A stretch of 64,000 bases of DNA. It comes from Henriciella sp. (lineage in GTDB: Bacteria; Pseudomonadota; Alphaproteobacteria; Caulobacterales; Hyphomonadaceae). The position numbers and the translations under genes were made by a program. The notes beneath the pieces are model-generated. The model made no database searches. It was not told the DNA's origin and saw only the letters and a program-made list of their open reading frames with translations. This document shows positions 36,056 through 44,247 of this stretch, in pieces (position 1 is the stretch's first letter; each line of letters opens with the position of its first letter). Location of the stretch: the NCBI GenBank assembly GCA_017642885.1, contig JAEPOM010000018.1:1-64000 (forward strand), given 5' to 3'.

Positions 36056-36826
36056 GTGTCAAACCGCGTATCCGATGGACCAAAGCGCGCGCTAGTGACC
36101 GGCGCCGGGGCTCGTTTGGGAAAAGCCATGGCCGAAGCGCTCGGCGAAGATGGCTGGTCTGTCGCGGTCCATTATCGCGGCTCCAAATCTGGCGCAGAGG
36201 CAACCGCTGAAACGATCCGAAATGCCGGTGGCCGCGCCGAGCTGGTTCAGGCGGACCTGTCTGACGAAGAGCAAACGGCGACACTGGAACGCGCCGCCCA
36301 TGAAGCGCTTGGCGGACCGCTGACACTTCTGGTCAATTCAGCTTCAACCTTCGAAGACGACTCCGCGCTAGAGCACTCGCGCAAGAACTGGGACTTCCAT
36401 ATGGGTCCCAATCTGCGCGCACCCATTCTGTTGGCCCAGCATTTTGCCCGCGCCTTGCCGCAAGACGAAGCGGGTCTAATCGTCAACATGATCGATATGC
36501 GCGTCCTGAAGCTGAACCCCCTCTTCTTCACCTACACACTCTCCAAGTCCGCGCTCTGGACCGCAACACGAACGATGGCGCAGTCATTTGCGCCGAATAT
36601 TCGCGTCAACGGGATCGGACCGGGCCCGACGCTGGAAAATGTGCATCAAAAACCGGGCGAGTTCGCCGCCGAAGCTCAAGCGACCCTGACGCAGCAAGGA
36701 TCCAATCCCGGGGAAATCGTGAAGACGCTGCGCTATCTGATCGAGGCCGACAGCATTACTGGTCAATTGATTGCCAGCGATGGCGGCCAGCACCTGATGT
36801 GGCAAACGCCGGATGTCTTGTTGTAA
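36056..36826 (+). CDS. SDR oxidoreductase, pteridine reductase/FolM type
   Basis: 256 residues from a GTG with GGAGGA 5 nt upstream. TGAGARLGKAMAEALGEDG (about 15-33) is the PTR1/FolM version of the cofactor motif, with AVHYRGSKSGAE just after. VNMIDMRVLKLNPLFFTYTLSKSALW (about 142-167) carries the catalytic Tyr-x-x-x-Lys with the D-x-R-x5-P layout of pteridine reductases. It would reduce dihydromonapterin or dihydrofolate with NADPH. The usual companion folB is absent; a threonine aldolase gene follows 3 nt later. Confidence 0.85.
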   Translation: MSNRVSDGPKRALVTGAGARLGKAMAEALGEDGWSVAVHYRGSKSGAEATAETIRNAGGRAELVQADLSDEEQTATLERAAHEALGGPLTLLVNSASTFEDDSALEHSRKNWDFHMGPNLRAPILLAQHFARALPQDEAGLIVNMIDMRVLKLNPLFFTYTLSKSALWTATRTMAQSFAPNIRVNGIGPGPTLENVHQKPGEFAAEAQATLTQQGSNPGEIVKTLRYLIEADSITGQLIASDGGQHLMWQTPDVLL

Positions 36827-36829
36827 TCC

Positions 36830-37858
36830 ATGGATTTTTCGTCTGACACCGCTGCTCCGGCGCATCCTGCTGTTATCGAAGCGATTGCAGCCGCCAATCA
36901 AGGCAACCAACCAAGCTATGGGGGGGATGAGGTCACGGCCCGCCTCCGCCGCCACCTTTCAGAGACATTCGAAACCGACGATTTAGATTTCTGGCTTTGC
37001 GCAAGTGGAACCGCGTCTAACGCTCTGGCCCTTTCGATACTTTGCTCCCCCATCGGGGCGATCGCCTGCCACGAAGAAGCGCACATCGAACGCGATGAGC
37101 GCGGCGCGCCTGAATTTTTTTCCGGCGGAGCGAAGCTAAGGCTGTTACCTGGGCACGGCGGCCAGATTGACGAAACCGCCCTGCGCGCGGCTTTGGCGGC
37201 CAATAATCCAAATTTTGTGCACGAGACGCCGCTAGAAGCGCTCTCTCTGACCAATCTTACGGAATGCGGCACCGCCTATCCAACCTCGAAAATCGAGCAA
37301 TTCGTCTCACTCGCTAAAGCAGAGGGGCTGAACGCGCATCTGGATGGCGCACGTCTGGCAAACGCACTGGCCTCCACCGGTGCAAGCCCTGCCGAGATGA
37401 GCTGGAAAGCCGGGATCGATGTACTGACGCTCGGTCTGACCAAGACCGGTGCGATTGGCTGCGAAATCATCCTCGTGTTTGGGTCGAAACGCGCAGAGTT
37501 TCCTCAGCTACAGGCCCGCGCGAAACGCTCCGGACATATGCCGCCAAAAATGCGTTTCCTGGCGGCTCAAGCCGAAGCGATGCTGACAGACAATCTATGG
37601 ATGACGCTCGCCGCAAAAGCCAATCAAACAGCCAGGGAATTCGCGGACATTCTATGCGCCAAACCCGGCGTGACGCTCGCCTATCCTGTTGATGGTAATG
37701 AAGTGTTCTGCATGCTGCCGCCGAAGATCGAGGCATTAATCAGGAAAGCCGGCGTAAAGTGCTATCCGTGGCCCGGCGGCTCGTATCGCTTTGTCTGCTC
37801 TTGGACGACACTCGCCAGCGACCTTGAGGCGATGCGAGATTTACTGGCTGAGTCCTGA
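36830..37858 (+). CDS. ltaE: Low-specificity threonine aldolase family PLP enzyme
   Basis: 342 residues. The PLP lysine is K205 in LTLGLTKTGAIG, D172 lies in HLDGARLANAL, and the stacking H81-E82 in CHEEAHI; the N-terminal FSSDTAAPAHPAV is the family's usual FxSDxx start. It splits L-threonine or L-allo-threonine to glycine and acetaldehyde. Closely related beta-eliminating lyases look similar, so specificity is open. The 3' end overlaps the convergent TetR gene by 18 nt. Confidence 0.88.
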   Translation: MDFSSDTAAPAHPAVIEAIAAANQGNQPSYGGDEVTARLRRHLSETFETDDLDFWLCASGTASNALALSILCSPIGAIACHEEAHIERDERGAPEFFSGGAKLRLLPGHGGQIDETALRAALAANNPNFVHETPLEALSLTNLTECGTAYPTSKIEQFVSLAKAEGLNAHLDGARLANALASTGASPAEMSWKAGIDVLTLGLTKTGAIGCEIILVFGSKRAEFPQLQARAKRSGHMPPKMRFLAAQAEAMLTDNLWMTLAAKANQTAREFADILCAKPGVTLAYPVDGNEVFCMLPPKIEALIRKAGVKCYPWPGGSYRFVCSWTTLASDLEAMRDLLAES

Positions 37859-38458
37859 AGCCAGCCAGGTCTGCATCAGCGTCATGAATCCCTTCGTATC
37901 AATTGGTGACGCCTCTTTGCCACCGAGCAATTGTTGGTGCAGCGTCATGACGAGGATTGGCGAGAGCATCATGAAGGCCGCAGCTTTTCGCTCGGCTTCT
38001 GTCTCTGGGCGCCCCGGGGTGGAATCCATTTTAGCCGACACAGCCTCCAACGCTGGATCGAGCAAATTCTCCAGATAGGCCCGCCCAACAGTCTCATCCG
38101 CCATGCCCTCGATAAGCCCGAACGCATGGGCCCGCGCAAATCCGCCATGCGTGAGCCCGGCCTCAGTTACCCGAAAATACTCGGCCACCGCCGTCGCTGT
38201 ATCGTCCGCACCTGTTTTGATGACGTCCCAAAGTGGCAGTGCACGGACATGAATATGCTCTAGAATGGCGATCACAACGCCTTGCCGGTCGCGAAAATAG
38301 TGGCGCAGGGTCGGCTCAGACGCATCAGCCGCCAGCGCGAACTGGCGCAGCGATGGACGGCGCAAATCATCCTGCAGGGCAAATTCCGTCAGCGTATCCA
38401 GCAGAGCAGAGCGCTTCGCCTCAAAATTATGATTTCGAACGCCTGCTGGTCGCGGCAT
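37841..38458 (-). CDS. TetR/AcrR family transcriptional regulator
   Basis: 205 residues. The N-terminal helix-turn-helix is LRQFALAADASEPTLRHYFRDRQGVVIAILEHI (about 37-69), matching the TetR pattern with the usual Tyr-Phe before the fourth helix. The C-terminal ligand domain is helical with no recognisable binding motif. The gene is convergent with ltaE, and its 90-nt upstream gap separates it from coq9. Its target is not evident, since its nearest upstream neighbour points the same way. Confidence 0.87.
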   Translation of the reverse strand: MPRPAGVRNHNFEAKRSALLDTLTEFALQDDLRRPSLRQFALAADASEPTLRHYFRDRQGVVIAILEHIHVRALPLWDVIKTGADDTATAVAEYFRVTEAGLTHGGFARAHAFGLIEGMADETVGRAYLENLLDPALEAVSAKMDSTPGRPETEAERKAAAFMMLSPILVMTLHQQLLGGKEASPIDTKGFMTLMQTWLASGLSQ

Positions 38459-38549
38459 AGGCCTCCCCGCCTGTGGTTTTTATTGGGCCGACCTTTCTAG
38501 CCGGGGAGGTCGACGTAAAGCAACTGCAATGTGTATCTGCCTATAATTA

Positions 38550-39185
38550 CTACAGATCGCGCGGATTCGTGCGAGTTCTGACTTTCTCGGCAAAATCGAG
38601 AAATGGCGATACGAGTTTTCCGCCGGTTTTCCCGACCGTCATGGCTTGCTGAAGCCTGCGCTCAATGAATGCCCGCATCTCTTCCGGGTCTTCGGTGTCC
38701 AGCCATCGCAGCACGATGGATGGAATGACGGCACTTAGAAGCGCCCGCTTGGTCTGGCGGTTATAGTCTGTCGCCTGATCTCCCGCGGCTTCCCAGATCA
38801 CGTCGGCTATCGCCCAGATCCGTTTCACGGCGGCGCCGGCGCCCCATGGCGCTAAACCGCGCCCCGCTGCCTTGCGAACAGCACCTTTGTCGGATGCAAG
38901 CGCGTCCAGCCAGGCCAGCAATCCCGCTGCAACTCGCTCATGTGTGCGCAGCACAGACAGATCCTGGCGCGCCAGGGTAACCAACATCTGATCCGTCGAG
39001 CGCTCGAAGAAGTGGTCAATGAGGTCGGTCACGCCATTTGGGGCCGCCAGGGCGCACTCACCGTCAGAAAGACCTGCTGCTTCAGCGGATCTGCGCATTG
39101 CGCCGACCGTCCAACCGGTTTGACCCACTTCTGGCAGCAGTGCATCCAGCCAGCGATCGCGCAATTTTTCCGATGGCGTGCTCAT
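38550..39185 (-). CDS. coq9: COQ9-family ubiquinone biosynthesis protein
   Basis: 211 residues with a TetR-like helical fold. RDRWLDALLPEVGQTGWT near the N-terminus, GDEC-like SDGECALAAPNGVTDLIDHFF (about 40-60), and the C-terminal SIVLRWLDTEDPEEMRAFIERRLQQAM (about 160-186) match the COQ9 domain. COQ9 binds lipid and quinone intermediates and supports the Coq7 hydroxylase. GGAG lies 6 nt before the ATG at 39185. It is divergent from rpsU, as in other alphaproteobacteria. Confidence 0.9.
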   Translation of the reverse strand: MSTPSEKLRDRWLDALLPEVGQTGWTVGAMRRSAEAAGLSDGECALAAPNGVTDLIDHFFERSTDQMLVTLARQDLSVLRTHERVAAGLLAWLDALASDKGAVRKAAGRGLAPWGAGAAVKRIWAIADVIWEAAGDQATDYNRQTKRALLSAVIPSIVLRWLDTEDPEEMRAFIERRLQQAMTVGKTGGKLVSPFLDFAEKVRTRTNPRDL

Positions 39186-39303
39186 ATCTGACTCCGGGGA
39201 TAGGCAAGGCGGTATCCACATGTTATAGGCGCGGCTTGTTTCGGCCCCTATGGGCCACAACCGCACACTCGCAGGTCCGTCCTGCCCCGACTTTTATGGA
39301 GAG

Positions 39304-39519
39304 TTGACCATTATTCAGATTACCGTTCGCGACAATAATGTCGAACAAGCCCTGCGCGCGCTCAAGAAGAAGATGCAACGCGAAGGCCTGTTCCGTGAAA
39401 TGAAATCTCGCACTTATTTCGAGAAGCCATCTGAAAAGAAGGCTCGCCAGAAGGCCGAAGCTGTGCGCCGCGCTCGCAAACTTGCTCGTAAGCGCGCCCA
39501 GCGTGAGGGTCTGGTTTAA
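39304..39519 (+). CDS. rpsU: 30S ribosomal protein bS21
   Basis: About 71 residues. [27 protein letters not shown] and the basic tail [24 protein letters not shown] are unmistakable bS21. The start is unusual: no ATG or GTG lies at the conserved position. In-frame options are TTG at 39304, which touches the ribosome site GGAGAG, or ATT at 39310, which lies 6 nt after it and aligns with the Met of homologues; an ATG at 39250 would add 18 unlikely residues. A strong terminator follows. It is divergent from coq9. Confidence 0.93.
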   Translation: MTIIQITVRDNNVEQALRALKKKMQREGLFREMKSRTYFEKPSEKKARQKAEAVRRARKLARKRAQREGLV

Positions 39520-39543
39520 ACAACCGGCGAATTCGTTTGAGAA

Positions 39544-39580
39544 AACCCCTGTGCCTCACGGCGCAGGGGTTTTTCTTTTT
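39544..39580 (+). terminator. Rho-independent terminator of rpsU
   Basis: AACCCCTG/CAGGGGTT plus inner GTGCC/GGCGC pairs give a 12-bp stem with a TCAC loop, followed by TTTTCTTTTT. It lies 24 nt after the rpsU stop. Confidence 0.93.
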
Positions 39581-39606
39581 GGGGTGGTAAGAAAGCTGGC
39601 TGTCTC

Positions 39607-39627
39607 ATGTCCGATGCGATCGGACAT
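39607..39627. repeat. Perfect inverted repeat at the end of the protease gene
   Basis: ATGTCCGAT-GCG-ATCGGACAT, 9-bp arms around three bases, touches the stop codon of the aspartic protease gene. With such a short centre it is more likely a DNA-binding site or a weak stem than a terminator. Confidence 0.5.
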
Positions 39628-40529
39628 TAGTGTAGAAATACAATCCGCTTTCGGCCCTGATCAATTTGGACTCGAAAATTCTCGAGGTAATCCACGCCGA
39701 TCACCATCATCGGTTCGTTCTCAAAGCCTATCTGGTGAAACAGTTCCGAATCCAGAACCGGAAGGCTCATGCGGGAAACACTGAATTTGCCCATTTTGAA
39801 GTCGCGTAAATTGTAAGTTTCTATGCGTTTGCGCGATAGATCAGCCCCGTGCATCTCCTTTTCGGACTCTATCCTGCGCACGCCTCGCGCGCGCTCGGCA
39901 AAGGATGGATTCACAAAACTCACGCTCGCGCCCGTATCGACCAATGCCTCGCCGCGAACGCCATTGATCCGCACTGGAATGAAAATCAGTCCGCCCTTCA
40001 GGGTGTAACTGATCGAGCTGCGCGTTTTTCCACGCGCAAATTTTGGATATCCCTCATAGAAGTCCACGCGATCATTCGGAAAGTCGAAATCAATGATCTG
40101 AGATACAAAAAGCGCCGCTGGCAGCACGCACTGCTCTATGGGAAACTCGTCTTTTGTGTTCACCGCGGCGGCAATACCGGACCATGATTGTGCCCCCACG
40201 GCGATGGAGCTTACACGCGTCAGCGGAAACGTACGTTGCCCCCCTAACCCAAGCACCTTTGTTTCGCCGGCGTCCTGGTCTCTCAGTTCAGTGTCCAGAA
40301 GATTGTCATCGACCACGGCGATCGTGGCCCCTGTATCGATCAGCGCGGAGGTGGATTGACCATTTATGCTTATCGTGACGATCGGCCAGTTGTCTTCATT
40401 AGGGAGCAAAGACAAGGAATTCCGCTCGGTGGCAGACGCCGTTTCGGTCGCACAAAACGCCAAGATCAGTAGGAGCGCAGAAACGCTCGGCCACTTCAGA
40501 CGAGCTCGCGATCCAAAAAAATCTCCCAT
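39627..40529 (-). CDS. Exported two-lobed retropepsin-like aspartic protease
   Basis: 300 residues. A signal peptide (about 1-33, ending ATETASA) precedes two copies of the retropepsin-like domain. Each has the catalytic motif: D65-T-G-A in ALIDTGATIAVVD and D198-T-G-A in ALVDTGASVSFVN, each followed by a later Ile/Leu-Gly flap-type region; IGVDYLENFRVQIDQ closes the second. The duplicated layout resembles a pepsin-like monomer rather than the usual one-domain bacterial dimer. The substrate is unknown. It stands alone between rpsU and fadD. Confidence 0.85.
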   Translation of the reverse strand: MGDFFGSRARLKWPSVSALLLILAFCATETASATERNSLSLLPNEDNWPIVTISINGQSTSALIDTGATIAVVDDNLLDTELRDQDAGETKVLGLGGQRTFPLTRVSSIAVGAQSWSGIAAAVNTKDEFPIEQCVLPAALFVSQIIDFDFPNDRVDFYEGYPKFARGKTRSSISYTLKGGLIFIPVRINGVRGEALVDTGASVSFVNPSFAERARGVRRIESEKEMHGADLSRKRIETYNLRDFKMGKFSVSRMSLPVLDSELFHQIGFENEPMMVIGVDYLENFRVQIDQGRKRIVFLH

Positions 40530-40576
40530 CCCTCATTGTGACACGAAGAAAGGGGGCTCGTCTATCAAGAGCGCTT

Positions 40577-42244
40577 TTAGAGGCATTCCTGCAGCTTGCG
40601 ACGGAGGATCTTTCCGATTGGGTTTTTCGGTAGCTCTTCGATGAAGTGCACTTTGCGAGGAACTTTGTACCCGGTCAGGTGATCGCGGCAGTAGGCAAGG
40701 ACATCGGCTTCGCGAAGCTCACCTTCCCCTTTGACGATAAAGGCGTGCAGCTCTTCGCCGCCGTCTTCGCTGCGAATGCCAGCGCTCGCCGCTTCGCCAA
40801 CGCCTGGGCAGGCGCTGAGGACTTCATCAACTTCATTCGGGAAGACGTTGAATCCGCTGACAAGCACCATGTCCTTGCAACGATCGACAATGTGCAGCTC
40901 GCCCGACTTGTCGAATTTTCCCATGTCCCCGGTCTTGAACCAGTCACCGTGATAGGAAGCTTTCGTCTCCTGCTCGCGGCCAAGATAGCCGGTCATCACT
41001 TGTGGTCCGGAGATGACGATTTCGCCGACAATGTTCGGAGCCTGCGTGAGCGCACCGTTGCTCAACAGACGCACTTCAGTGCCTGGAAGCGGTGTTCCCG
41101 CTGACCCTCTCGCGGTACTCTTCGAATGATCGCGCACCGCAATCAAAGTCGTGGCTTCAGTCATGCCGTAGCCTTCGATGATGTTGGAGCCGGTGACTTC
41201 CATCCATCGCCGGGCAACACGATCGTGCAGTGCGGCGGCGCCTGAAATTGTGATCTTAAGGCTACGACCGTGCTCCAGGAACCAGTCTTCTTCGAGCAGT
41301 TTCTCGAACAAGGTGTTCACGCCCGGGAAATAGTCCGGCTTAAACTTCTTGAAGGCCGGCTTCATATTGGTCAGCGGACGAGGATTCGGGACGAGGACCA
41401 GATGCCCCCCATTGGTGATCGCAATGACCGAGGCGAGCATGCCGAACACATGATAAACGGGCAGGGCAAGCAGCATGGTCTGCTGCGGTGTATTCAGGAG
41501 CTCCGGCGACGCGACAGCAAATTGAGCTATGTTGCTCATCAGGCCTTGCTCTGTGAGGCGGACCCCTTTGGACACACCGGTTGTTCCGCCAGAATACTGG
41601 TAAATCGTGTCACGCGTCGGCTCGAGCGTATCAACATAGCGCACACGGTGCGGTGCATCGGCTGAAAGAATGTCGACCAGACGGGTGTGAGCGCCCTTAA
41701 ACGGGCGGTCGAGTTTCTTGACCTTCTGCAGCAGCAAGTTGAGGAAACTACGTGTCATCGGGCTGAAAAAGTCTGTGAGCGAGATCGAGATGACCTGATC
41801 AACATTGGTGCCTTCGACGGCGTCTTCCATCATCTCCGAAAAGATCGTCGAGCCGATTAGACAGCGCGCACCGCTATCCTTCAGCTGACGGCGCGTCTCT
41901 GCTGCTGTGTAAAGCGGGTTCACATTGGTGATGGTGAGACCGGCCAGGTACACACCGAGCAAGCTGACAATGTAAGACGTGCAATTTGGCGACTGGATCG
42001 CGACCACGTCGCCCTGATCGTAGCCAAGATCCTCACGAAGGTAACGGGCGAGTTTCTGCGCGGATTGGATCGCCGTTTTGAAATCGGTTGTTTCGGACTG
42101 GCCGTTTGGCAACGCGGTGGTCAGGAAAGGCGCATCGCCATAGGCGCTCTCAGCTTCGAAAATCTTGTCGTGCAGCCGATCAGCTTCGATCACCGAAGAC
42201 GGGTTGAGATTAGGAACAAAATTCGAAACAGGAGATGCGGCCAT
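40577..42244 (-). CDS. fadD: Long-chain fatty acid-CoA ligase
   Basis: 555 residues of the ANL adenylating superfamily. YQYSGGTTGVSKGVRLTE (about 211-228) is the AMP-binding signature, EGYGMTEATTL the second, GDWFKTGDMGKFDKSGELHIVDR the hinge region, and PKNPIGKILRRKLQ the C-terminal catalytic Lys motif. It activates fatty acids to acyl-CoA with ATP at the inner membrane. A thioesterase-like gene lies 94 nt upstream on the same strand. Chain-length preference is not readable. Confidence 0.94.
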   Translation of the reverse strand: MAASPVSNFVPNLNPSSVIEADRLHDKIFEAESAYGDAPFLTTALPNGQSETTDFKTAIQSAQKLARYLREDLGYDQGDVVAIQSPNCTSYIVSLLGVYLAGLTITNVNPLYTAAETRRQLKDSGARCLIGSTIFSEMMEDAVEGTNVDQVISISLTDFFSPMTRSFLNLLLQKVKKLDRPFKGAHTRLVDILSADAPHRVRYVDTLEPTRDTIYQYSGGTTGVSKGVRLTEQGLMSNIAQFAVASPELLNTPQQTMLLALPVYHVFGMLASVIAITNGGHLVLVPNPRPLTNMKPAFKKFKPDYFPGVNTLFEKLLEEDWFLEHGRSLKITISGAAALHDRVARRWMEVTGSNIIEGYGMTEATTLIAVRDHSKSTARGSAGTPLPGTEVRLLSNGALTQAPNIVGEIVISGPQVMTGYLGREQETKASYHGDWFKTGDMGKFDKSGELHIVDRCKDMVLVSGFNVFPNEVDEVLSACPGVGEAASAGIRSEDGGEELHAFIVKGEGELREADVLAYCRDHLTGYKVPRKVHFIEELPKNPIGKILRRKLQECL

Positions 42245-42338
42245 GATACTTTCCGGATTAGGAAGATCAGACCCTAGCCAAGCAAGCTTTGAATCTCGTT
42301 ACAGTTGATTTTTGAATTTGGGGTTGGCCTGGAAACGA

Positions 42339-42890
42339 TTAGGCAAGACTTAGGGCCTGATTGGCATCTTTTACGCGCAAGTACTCGTCCAGCAGCCCGC
42401 GCGCGGTTGGCGACAATGGCGCCTCAACATAGGCCTCGCCGAGTTCGCGCAACATGTCCGCGCCGGTAACCTTGTCGCGTCCGGCATGCGTCACCCGGGT
42501 GAGATATACTGAGTTCAAAACCTCCGCGCCCATCGCATCGAACCACGTGTGCTCGATCTCGACATATTGGTCTTCCCAGCCGACGACGCGCGTGTGGATT
42601 TCCAATTCTCCGCCGGGAATTGCGGGTTGCCGACGTGTCTGGACCGAACTGACGACGATCGGAATCCAGCCATTGCGGCGGACCACTGCTGACATGCGAG
42701 TGCCAATAAAGAAATTGATAAGGGAAATATCGATAAAAGACGGGATTCTGGATGGAAACAATTGGCCGCCACTTGTGCGATCCCAAAACTTCGGTTTGAA
42801 GCGATATCTGGTGCCATTCCAGACATTGGCATCTCGGGGGCCGAGATAAGTCCGAAACACGGTTAACAAGAGGCTAAAGAATAGATCCAT
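42339..42890 (-). CDS. Hotdog-fold thioesterase-like protein (THEM6/FcbC-like)
   Basis: 183 residues. An N-terminal hydrophobic helix (about 2-14) is followed by a single hotdog domain: RTSGGQLFPSRIPSFIDISLINFFIGTRM (about 38-66), then PIVVSSVQTRRQPAIPGGELEIHTRVVGWEDQYVEIEHTWF. The pattern is close to THEM6/YbgC-type thioesterases that lack an obvious catalytic Asp at the usual position. It lies upstream of fadD on the same strand, which suggests a role in acyl-CoA or acyl-ACP turnover. Confidence 0.8.
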   Translation of the reverse strand: MDLFFSLLLTVFRTYLGPRDANVWNGTRYRFKPKFWDRTSGGQLFPSRIPSFIDISLINFFIGTRMSAVVRRNGWIPIVVSSVQTRRQPAIPGGELEIHTRVVGWEDQYVEIEHTWFDAMGAEVLNSVYLTRVTHAGRDKVTGADMLRELGEAYVEAPLSPTARGLLDEYLRVKDANQALSLA

Positions 42891-42978
42891 ACTCGACTCG
42901 AACTATTATCCGTGAGCCCGGGGGGACTCAAGGTTAATTTGAATAGCATCGATATTGTTAATTTTTATACTGAGATAA

Positions 42979-44247
42979 ATGACCACACCCCCTCCCTCTC
43001 ATGACATCGCGCGAGCGAAATATATTATCCTCGGTGCCGGCCCCGCCGGGCTGACCATGGCGCGGATGTTGGCAGATCGAGGGGTCGATGATGTCATTCT
43101 GATCGAGGCGTCAGAAAAGGTTGGCGGCAAATGCCTCTCCTCTGAAATAGGCGACCATGTCGTGGAATTCGGTACGTGCTACGCCATCTGGTCTCACAAA
43201 TATATTCTCAAGCAAATGAAGAAGCTTGGCATCAAGCGAAACTATCTCAGGGCGCAGCGGATCGATGGTCGCGAGCTGATGGACTATATTCGCGATGGCA
43301 GTGGACCCTCCTTTCTCTGGCAAGTCTTCAAGTATTTGCGCCTCCGCGGTCGACTCATTGCAAAGGCTGACGCAAACGACCCAGAGATCAACGCCATTTT
43401 GGCGCAGCCAACCTCTGATTGGCTCCGCGCGCATAATCTCGGCAAGATCGAAAATATGATGCATCGGGTCGTGACATCGATCGGATACGGATATCTCAAC
43501 CGCTTACCGCTGATCCATGCATTCCGATGGGTGGATTTCAACATGATGGTGACAGGGCTGCTAAAGTTCACCGTTATGCCCGATGGCGGCTGGCAGCGCT
43601 TCTGGGACAAGTTTGCCCAGGGGCTTAACATTCATCTGGCTCAACGCGCCGCAACAATAAAACGAGACGCGTCCGGCATTCTCGTTGTTACGGAGAATGG
43701 TGCCGAATTCGAAGCCGAACGCCTGATTAACACGATCCCGTTGGACGCATTCAATCAGCTGACCGAGCCCTCGGAGGCGGAAGTTCGCGTGGGCAATGCA
43801 ATCGACTGGGGCGGCTACACCACATCGCTCCTTTCGGTCGCAGAGTGGCCGCATGACGTGCCTGTAAATGCCTGGAGCGCAACCTGCGCAACTGATGCCA
43901 ATGACGGGCAAATTCTGTTCTCGCGGATGGAATGTGAGGACGAGGACGGACGCATGCTGGTCACTGTTGGGCAGCTATCATCCGCTTATGAGCTTGGCGA
44001 ACTAACCGAACTGGCACGCTTCAGCGCGCAGGAGCGTGGCGCGGTTGATCCGCGCTTGGTTCAGCAAGTCGTATGGTCCTACATGCCGACCTATAAATCC
44101 ACTGCTATCCAGGATGGGTTGATCGCGGCGATGACTGCGATGCAGGGCGAGAACAACACCTTCCATACCGGCGCCAGCTTCTCGCACGAAGCGGTTTCAA
44201 CGATTTCGAGTTTTAACGCACAGCTGCTTGCAAAGGTAGCGCCTTGA
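42979..44247 (+). CDS. FAD-dependent amine-oxidase-like oxidoreductase
   Basis: 422 residues. The FAD motif YIILGAGPAGLTMARMLADRG (about 15-35) is followed by LIEASEKVGGKCLS (GG doublet motif) and a long substrate domain. A late HTGASFSHEAVSTISSFNAQLL closes the FAD site. This is the NAD(P)-binding Rossmann/amino-oxidase family (pfam13450 type), used on amines, carotenoids or porphyrinogens. No biosynthetic neighbour narrows it. The 3' end overlaps the convergent kinase-like gene by 35 nt. Confidence 0.85.
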   Translation: MTTPPPSHDIARAKYIILGAGPAGLTMARMLADRGVDDVILIEASEKVGGKCLSSEIGDHVVEFGTCYAIWSHKYILKQMKKLGIKRNYLRAQRIDGRELMDYIRDGSGPSFLWQVFKYLRLRGRLIAKADANDPEINAILAQPTSDWLRAHNLGKIENMMHRVVTSIGYGYLNRLPLIHAFRWVDFNMMVTGLLKFTVMPDGGWQRFWDKFAQGLNIHLAQRAATIKRDASGILVVTENGAEFEAERLINTIPLDAFNQLTEPSEAEVRVGNAIDWGGYTTSLLSVAEWPHDVPVNAWSATCATDANDGQILFSRMECEDEDGRMLVTVGQLSSAYELGELTELARFSAQERGAVDPRLVQQVVWSYMPTYKSTAIQDGLIAAMTAMQGENNTFHTGASFSHEAVSTISSFNAQLLAKVAP

